Source of the DNA: Anaerolineaceae bacterium
GTDB taxonomy: Bacteria > Chloroflexota > Anaerolineae > Aggregatilineales > Phototrophicaceae
Length of the DNA stretch: 13,493 bases
Direction of reading: 5' to 3'
Assembly: GCA_020634135.1 (NCBI GenBank)
Contig: JACKCG010000016.1
Span: forward strand, 1-13,493
The translations under genes were made by a program, and so were the position numbers. Below the pieces are notes generated by a model. It did no database searches, was not told where the DNA came from, and saw only the letters and a program-made list of their open reading frames with translations. The first letter of the stretch is position 1. Each line of letters begins with the position of its first letter. Below, piece by piece: positions 13,384 through 13,493 of this stretch.

Positions 13384-13455
13384 AAAGTTGAAAGTTGAAA
13401 TGCTTCTGCGTGAAATGTCTCTGCGCTTTTTACTCGGCACTCGGCACTTTCAACT
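13384..13455. repeat. Dispersed repeat-like tract with inverted ends
   Basis: AAAGTTG occurs twice (13384-13397) and ACTCGGC occurs in tandem (13432-13445). AGTTGAAAGT (13386-13395) pairs perfectly with ACTTTCAACT (13446-13455). It starts right at the stop codon of the preceding remnant, like the 55-bp repeat at the epimerase stop. Confidence 0.65.
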
Positions 13456-13493
13456 GCTCCAATGTCTGGCTTATAAGAGGAAAGGTCTCGTCG

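Overview
The window looks like chromosomal DNA of a moderately high-GC environmental bacterium, most likely a Chloroflexota (Anaerolineae-like) lineage. This is inference. It rests on the gene families present, the Thr/Pro-rich linkers of the exported proteins, and short dispersed palindromes and GCTA-rich tracts of a kind I associate with genomes of that group. No rRNA or marker gene is present to prove it.

Layout. 1-880: the 3' end of a pentapeptide-repeat gene and a complete FHA-domain gene. 968-3171: a tight plus-strand cluster of two tandemly duplicated LysE-type exporters, followed (2 bp after the second stop) by a secreted SH3-like / M15-like protein. 3374-4945: a divergent pair, a WYL/YafY regulator (minus) and a GyrI-like effector-binding protein (plus), separated by a perfect 25-bp operator-like inverted repeat and ended by a clear terminator. 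5013-5198: a small one-helix membrane protein. 5199-5697: about 500 bp without a gene, holding several short dispersed repeats, including two 55-bp near-identical direct repeats. 5698-8726: four minus-strand genes (DinB-like, M23 peptidase, TrmO-like, TIGR01777 NAD-dependent epimerase) with two recognisable sigma70-like promoters. 8727-9533: promoter, an aborted 11-codon reading frame, a GCTA-rich repeat inside an inverted repeat, and a degenerate IS982-type transposase remnant. 9661-10800: a cytoplasmic REC-histidine kinase. 10911-11193: a complete two-tRNA transcription unit (Ser-TGA, Ser-GCT) with promoter and terminator. 11223-13493: a GerE-like HTH fragment, an AT-rich secreted propeller-like gene, a frameshifted gene remnant and another dispersed repeat tract.

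Functional reading. The WYL regulator, operator and effector-binding protein form a plausible self-contained small-molecule response switch. The LysE pair plus the SH3/M15-like protein looks like an envelope/export unit. The right-hand part (from about 8928 on) shows signs of turnover: IS remnant, HTH fragment next to two tRNA-Ser genes, compositional shift and a frameshifted gene. I found no CRISPR array, restriction system, toxin-antitoxin pair or phage module, and I do not claim a wholly new system. The strongest leads are the operator-bearing WYL locus, the TIR-bearing 50-bp repeat, the diverged LysE duplicate and the broken transposase.
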